A stretch of DNA of 64,000 nt from assembly GCA_030544235.1 (NCBI GenBank), contig JARUPU010000099.1, positions 1 to 64,000 on the forward strand, given 5' to 3'. Shown piece by piece: positions 60,235-64,000 of the stretch. Position numbers and translations under genes: made by a program. This stretch comes from Lepturacanthus savala. Lineage: Eukaryota > Chordata > Actinopteri > Scombriformes > Trichiuridae. The notes beneath the pieces are model-generated. The model had not been told where the DNA came from and did no database searches. It was given only the letters and a program-made list of their open reading frames with translations. Numbering within the stretch: position 1 is the first letter of the stretch; every line of letters starts with the position of its first letter.

Positions 60235-62400
60235 AGTGATTTTAAAGGTGCTGCAGCCCCGAAACCGAAAATCATATAGAAATTGAACCAATTCCTACAC
60301 CCCCCAGTTAAGAATTTAGGGTTAGGGTTAGGGTTAGGGTTAGACTAGGGTTAGTGTTAGTCTCAGCGTTGGGGTATAGGGAACGAAACTACCAGGTATA
60401 TCCCTCCCAGTGATTTTAAAGGTGCTGCAGCCCCGAAACCGAAAATCATATAGAAATTGAACCAATTCCTACACCCCCCAGTTAAGAATTTAGGGTTAGG
60501 GTTAGGGTTAGGGTTAGACTAGGGTTAGGGTTAGGCTCAGCTTTAGGGTATAGAGAACGAAACTACCAGGTATATCCCTCCCAGTGATTTTAAAGGTGCT
60601 GCAGCCCCGAAACCGAAAATCATATAGAAATTGAACCAATTCCTACACCCCCCAGTTAAGAATTTAGGGTTAGGGTTAGGGTTAGACTAGGGTTAGGGTT
60701 AGGCTCAGCGTTGGGGTATAGGGAACGAAACTACCAGGTATATCCCTCCCAGTGATTTTAAAGGTGCTGCGGCCCCGAAACCGAAAATCATATAGAAATT
60801 GAACCAATTCCTACACCCCCCAGTTAAGAATTTAGGGTTAGGGTTAGGGTTAGGGTTAGACTAGGGTTAGGGTTAGGCTCAGCGTTGGGGTATAGGGAAC
60901 GAAACTACCAGGTATATCCCTCCCAGTGATTTTAAAGGTGCTGCAGCCCCGAAACCGAAAATCATATAGAAATTGAACCAATTCCTACACCCCCCAGTTA
61001 AGAATTTAGGGTTAGGTTTAGGGTTAGACTAGGGTCAGGGTTAGGCTCAGCGTTGGGGTATAGGGAATGAAACTACCAGGTATATCCCTCCCAGTGAATT
61101 TAAAGGTGCTGCAGCCCCGAAACCGAAAATCATATAGAAATTGAACCAATTCCTACACCCCCCAGTTAAGAATTTAGGGTTAGGGTTAGGGTTAGGGTTA
61201 GGGTTAGACTAGGGTTAGGGTTAGGCTCAGCTTTAGGGTATAGAGAAAGAAACTACCAGGTATATCCCTCCCAGTGATTTTAAAGGTGCTGCAGCCCCGA
61301 AACCGAAAATCATATAGAAATTGAACCAATTCCTACACCCCCCAGTAAAGAATTTAGGGTTAGGGTTAGGGTTAGGGTTAGGGTTAGGGTTAGACTAGGG
61401 TTAGGGTTAGGCTCAGCGTTGGGGTATAGGGAACGAAACTACCAGGTATATCCCTCCCAGTGATTTTAAAGGTGCTGCAGCCCCGAAACCGAAAATCATA
61501 TAGAAATTGAACCAATTCCTACACCCCCCAGTTAAGAATTTAGGGTTAGGGTTAGGGTTAGGGTTAGACTAGGGTTAGGGTTAGGCTCAGCTTTAGGGTA
61601 TAGAGAACGAAACTACCAGGTATATCCCTCCCAGTGATTTTAAAGGTGCTGCAGCCCCGAAACCGAAAATCATATAGAAATTGAACCAATTCCTACACCC
61701 CCCAGTTAAGAATTTAGGGTTAGGGTTAGACTAGGGTTAGGGTTAGGCTCAGCGTTGGGGTATAGGGAACGAAACTACCAGGTATATCCCTCCCAGTGAT
61801 TTTAAAGGTGCTGCAGCCCCGAAACCGAAAATCATATAGAAATTGAACCAATTCCTACACCCCCCAGTTAAGAATTTAGGGTTAGGGTTAGGGTTAGGGT
61901 TAGACTAGGGTTAGGGTTAGGCTCAGCGTTGGGGTATAGGGTTAGGGTTAGGGTTAGGGTTAGGGTTAGACTAGGGTTAGGGTTAGGCTCAGCGTTGGGG
62001 TATAGGGAACGAAACTACCAGGTATATCCCTCCCAGTGATTTTAAAGGTGCTGCAGCCCCGAAACCGAAAATCATATGGAAATTGAACCAATTCCTACAC
62101 CCCCCAGTTAAGAATTTAGGGTTAGGGTTAGGGTTAGGGTTAGGGTTAGACTAGGGTTAGGGTTAGGCTCAGCGTTGGGGTATATGGAACGAAACTACCA
62201 GGTATATCCCTCCCAGTGATTTTAAAGGTGCTGCAGCCCCGAAACCGAAAATCATATAGAAATTGAACCAATTCCTACACCCCCCAGTTAAGAATTTAGG
62301 GTTAGGGTTAGGGTTAGGGTTAGGGTTAGGGTTAGACTAGGGTTAGGGTTAGGCTCAGCTTTAGGGTATAGAGAACGAAACTACCAGGTATATCCCTCCC
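60235..62400 (+). repeat. Higher-order repeat D, copy 2 (2,166 bp, 12 monomers)
   Basis: Monomer map: S4 60235 (TTAGTCTC); L4 60409; 3 60583; g4 60751; V 60925; vaL5 61093; A6 61273; L4 61459; 2 61633; I4 61795; Y5 62035; L6 62215. The order matches copy 1. All length differences are hexamer steps: g8 to g4 loses 24 bp, 4 to 2 loses 12 bp, the extra block gains 6 bp and the last monomer gains 6 bp. Together these give the observed 24-bp net difference. Confidence 0.92.
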
Positions 62401-62928
62401 AGTGATTTTAAAGGTGCTGCAGCCCCGAAACCGAAAATCATATAGAAATTGAACCAATTCCTACACCCCCCAGTTAAGAATTTAGGGTTAGGGTTAGGGT
62501 CAGGGTTAGACTAGGGTTAGGGTTAGGCTCAGCTTTAGGGTATAGAGAACGAAACTACCAGGTATATCCCTCCTAGTGATTTTAAAGGTGCTGCAGCCCC
62601 GAAACCGAAAATCATATAGAAATTGAACCAATTCCTACACCCCCCAGTTAAGAATTTAGGGTTAGGGTTAGGGTCAGGGCTAGACTAGGGTTAGGGTTAG
62701 GCTCAGCTTTAGGGTATAGAGAACGAAACTACCAGGTATATCCCTCCCAGTGATTTTAAAGGTGCTGCAGCCCCGAAACCGAAAATCATATAGAAATTGA
62801 TCCAATTCCTACACCCCCCAGTTAAGAATTTAGGGTTAGGGTTAGGGTTAGGGTTAGGGTTAGACTAGGGTTAGGGTTAGGCTCAGCGTTGGGGTATAGG
62901 GAACGAAACTACCAGGTATATCCCTCCC
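61795..62928 (+). repeat. I-Y-L-R-R-Q cassette, distant copy 3 (1,134 bp)
   Basis: Six monomers: I4 61795, Y5 62035, L6 62215, RL4 62401, RL4 62575, Q5 62749. It is 52 kb from copy 1 yet has the same length and variant order. It lacks AAATACC and has one private change (TCCTAG at the boundary of 62575). Its first two monomers overlap the end of repeat D copy 2. Confidence 0.92.
61942..62007 (+). repeat. Extra telomeric block 4 (66 bp)
   Basis: Exact extra copy of the telomere-derived half in monomer 61795, followed by the Y monomer at 62035. Part of the distant cassette copy. Confidence 0.95.
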
Positions 62929-64000
62929 AGTGATTTTAAAGGTGCTGCAGCCCCGAAACCGAAAATCATATAGAAATTGAACCAATTCCTACACCCCCCA
63001 GTTAAGAATTTAGGGTTAGGGTTAGACTAGGGTTAGGGTTAGGCTCAGCGTTGGGGTATAGGGAACGAAACTACCAGGTATATCCCTCCCAGTGATTTTA
63101 AAGGTGCTGCAGCCCCGAAACCGAAAATCATATAGAAATTGAACCAATTCCTACACCCCCCAGTTAAGAATTTAGGGTTAGGGTTAGGGTTAGGGTTAGA
63201 CTAGGGTTAGGGTTAGGCTCAGCTTTAGGGTATAGAGAACGAAACTACCAGGTATATCCCTCCCAGTGATTTTAAAGGTGCTGCAGCCCCGAAACCGAAA
63301 ATCATATAGAAATTGAACCAATTCCTACACCCCCCAGTTAAGAATTTAGGGTTAGGGTTAGGGTTAGGGTTAGACTAGGGTTAGGGTTAGGCTCAGCGTT
63401 GGGGTATAGGGAACGAAACTACCAGGTATATCCCTCCCAGTGATTTTAAAGGTGCTGCAGCCCCGAAACCGAAAATCATATAGAAATTGAACCAATTCCT
63501 ACACCCCCCAGTTAAGAATTTAGGGTTAGGGTTAGGGTTAGGGTTAGACTAGGGTTAGGGTTAGGCTCAGCGTTGGGGTATAGGGTTAGGGTTAGGGTTA
63601 GGGTTAGGGTTAGACTAGGGTTAGGGTTAGGCTCAGCGTTGGGGTATAGGGAACGAAACTACCAGGTATATCCCTCCCAGTGATTTTAAAGGTGCTGCAG
63701 CCCCGAAACCGAAAATCATATGGAAATTGAACCAATTCCTACACCCCCCAGTTAAGAATTTAGGGTTAGGGTTAGGGTTAGGGTTAGGGTTAGACTAGGG
63801 TTAGGGTTAGGCTCAGCGTTGGGGTATATGGAACGAAACTACCAGGTATATCCCTCCCAGTGATTTTAAAGGTGCTGCAGCCCCGAAACCGAAAATCATA
63901 TAGAAATTGAACCAATTCCTACACCCCCCAGTTAAGAATTTAAGGTTAGGGTTAGGGTTAGGGTTAGGGTTAGGGTTAGACTAGGGTTAGGGTTAGGCTC
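62401..64000 (+). repeat. Right-hand end of the window, monomers 356-364
   Basis: Monomer map: RL4 62401 (next copy boundary reads TCCTAG); RL4 62575 (TCAGGG then CTAGAC); Q5 62749; 2 62929; L4 63091; 4 63265; I4 63439; Y5 63679; partial n6 monomer 63859 (begins TTAAGG in the tract). The partial monomer is cut by the window edge inside the second telomeric tract, so the array continues to the right. Confidence 0.9.
63586..63651 (+). repeat. Extra telomeric block 5 (66 bp)
   Basis: Exact extra copy of the telomere-derived half in monomer 63439, followed by the Y monomer at 63679. It lies 1,644 bp right of block 4. Confidence 0.95.

Larger units (their letters stand above)
1..64000 (+). repeat. 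Telomere-hybrid satellite array filling the window
   Basis: I followed the AGTGA anchor from position 1 to 63859 and found 363 complete monomers and one truncated one, all in the same orientation. Lengths are 162, 168, 174, 180, 186, 192 or 198 bp, set by the number of TTAGGG hexamers, plus five long monomers of 234-240 bp and twelve that are one base short (173 or 167 bp). The sum, 63,858 bp, is a multiple of six, as these lengths predict. GC of the reference monomer is 80/174, about 46 percent. No CCCTAA array, inverted segment, mobile-element insertion or unique spacer was seen, and neither array edge is in the window. Tallies were made by eye, so single-monomer miscounts are possible, but the anchor coordinates are internally consistent. 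Confidence 0.98.

Noticed and set aside
1..64000. Open reading frames running through several monomers, since lengths are multiples of three
   Set aside because: The reference monomer has stops in all three forward frames (TGA 3, TAG 43, TGA 50 and others) and all three reverse frames, repeated every copy. No coding region can exceed about one monomer.
1..64000. CRISPR-like array because of regular repeats
   Set aside because: There are no unique spacers; the whole period is repeated, with periods near 176 bp and telomeric hexamers inside.
1..64000. True chromosome terminus
   Set aside because: Perfect TTAGGG runs never exceed eight units and are always interrupted by the unique half. The array continues past both edges of the window.
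1..64000. Plant-type telomeric repeat TTTAGGG
   Set aside because: Only the first unit of each main tract is preceded by an extra T (from GAATTT). All later units are spaced by six, so the repeat is TTAGGG. TTAGGTTTAGGG in the H and V variants is a local change.
1..64000. Primate alpha satellite or another centromeric family of about 171 bp
   Set aside because: The size is similar but the sequence is not recognisable as alpha satellite, and I found no CENP-B-box-like motif. A centromeric role cannot be supported from sequence alone.
1..64000. Trypanosome 177-bp minichromosome repeat
   Set aside because: It has a similar period and the same telomere motif, but that family is AT-rich and not known to contain telomeric hexamers, while this monomer is about 46 percent GC. 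I rely on general knowledge here and did not compare sequences.
1..64000. Inverted (palindromic) array organisation
   Set aside because: No CCCTAA tract or reverse-complement monomer was found on the given strand from end to end.

Overview
The whole 64 kb is one uninterrupted head-to-tail satellite array. I hand-tallied 363 complete monomers plus a 142-bp partial one at the right edge, mean length about 176 bp. Nothing else is present: no gene, RNA gene, transposon, CRISPR array or unique DNA. Each monomer has two parts. About 108 bp is non-telomeric sequence. About 66 bp is telomere-derived: a run of 2 to 8 perfect TTAGGG hexamers followed by degenerate hexamers in the same register. All copies have the same polarity, with the G-rich strand reading left to right. 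If the array is subtelomeric, the chromosome end lies to the right (inference). TTAGGG telomeres and a nucleosome-sized satellite suggest an animal, most likely a vertebrate (a fish is plausible), but some fungi and protists also use TTAGGG. I do not recognise the satellite, and the species cannot be fixed from the sequence.

Notation used in the maps. Each monomer starts at AGTGA and positions inside it are 1-174. The digit is the number of TTAGGG in the main tract (length = 150 + 6n). Default 3' end is AGCGTTGGGGTATAGGG. L = AGCTTTAGGGTATAGAG instead. S = TTAGTG for TTAGGG after TTAGAC. T = CTATAACC. A = CAGTAAAG. G = GAAGCC. Gd = G plus TAGGATTAGTG. V = GGTTTAGGG tract plus AGGGTCAGGG plus AATGAAAC (168 bp). 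v = starts AGTGAATTT, always after V. M = TTATGG in the tract. N = one C lost (AGCCCGAAACC). p = TTGGACC. W = AGCTCCGAAACCAAAA plus TTGGACAAATT. X = one base lost before TTAAG plus TAGGATTAGGG. Q = TTGATCC. Z = GAAAATGAACC. Y = CATATGG plus TATATGGAAC. I = extra 60-66 bp telomeric block. g = GCGGCC. E = GAATTC plus one hexamer lost from the second tract. H = TTAGGTTTAGGG. i = GATTATA. k = GGTCAGGC. c = CACATAG plus CATTTAAG plus AATGAAAC. o = CTACAGCC. R = a TCAGGG in the tract. a = AGAGAAAG.

Layout. 1-4002: S-T-A-G type monomers. 4003-9244: two adjacent 2,621-bp, 15-monomer units. 7668-20881: two adjacent macro-units of 7,036 bp (40 monomers) and 6,178 bp (35 monomers), the second differing by two clean deletions of whole monomers. 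20882-38576: units of about 4.4-4.9 kb ending in an EcoRI-bearing monomer, with one short 2.6-kb version. 38577-52230: alternating 2.8-kb and 1.8-2.4-kb units. 52231-57684: looser mixture with a 1.9-kb period. 57685-64000: units of about 2.2 kb and a 1,134-bp cassette that also occurs at 9.4 kb and 16.5 kb. The array runs off both ends.

The variants are regionally partitioned and travel in fixed order, as expected if the array grows by unequal exchange or replication slippage of multi-monomer blocks while the hexamer count changes faster. No protein or RNA function is claimed.
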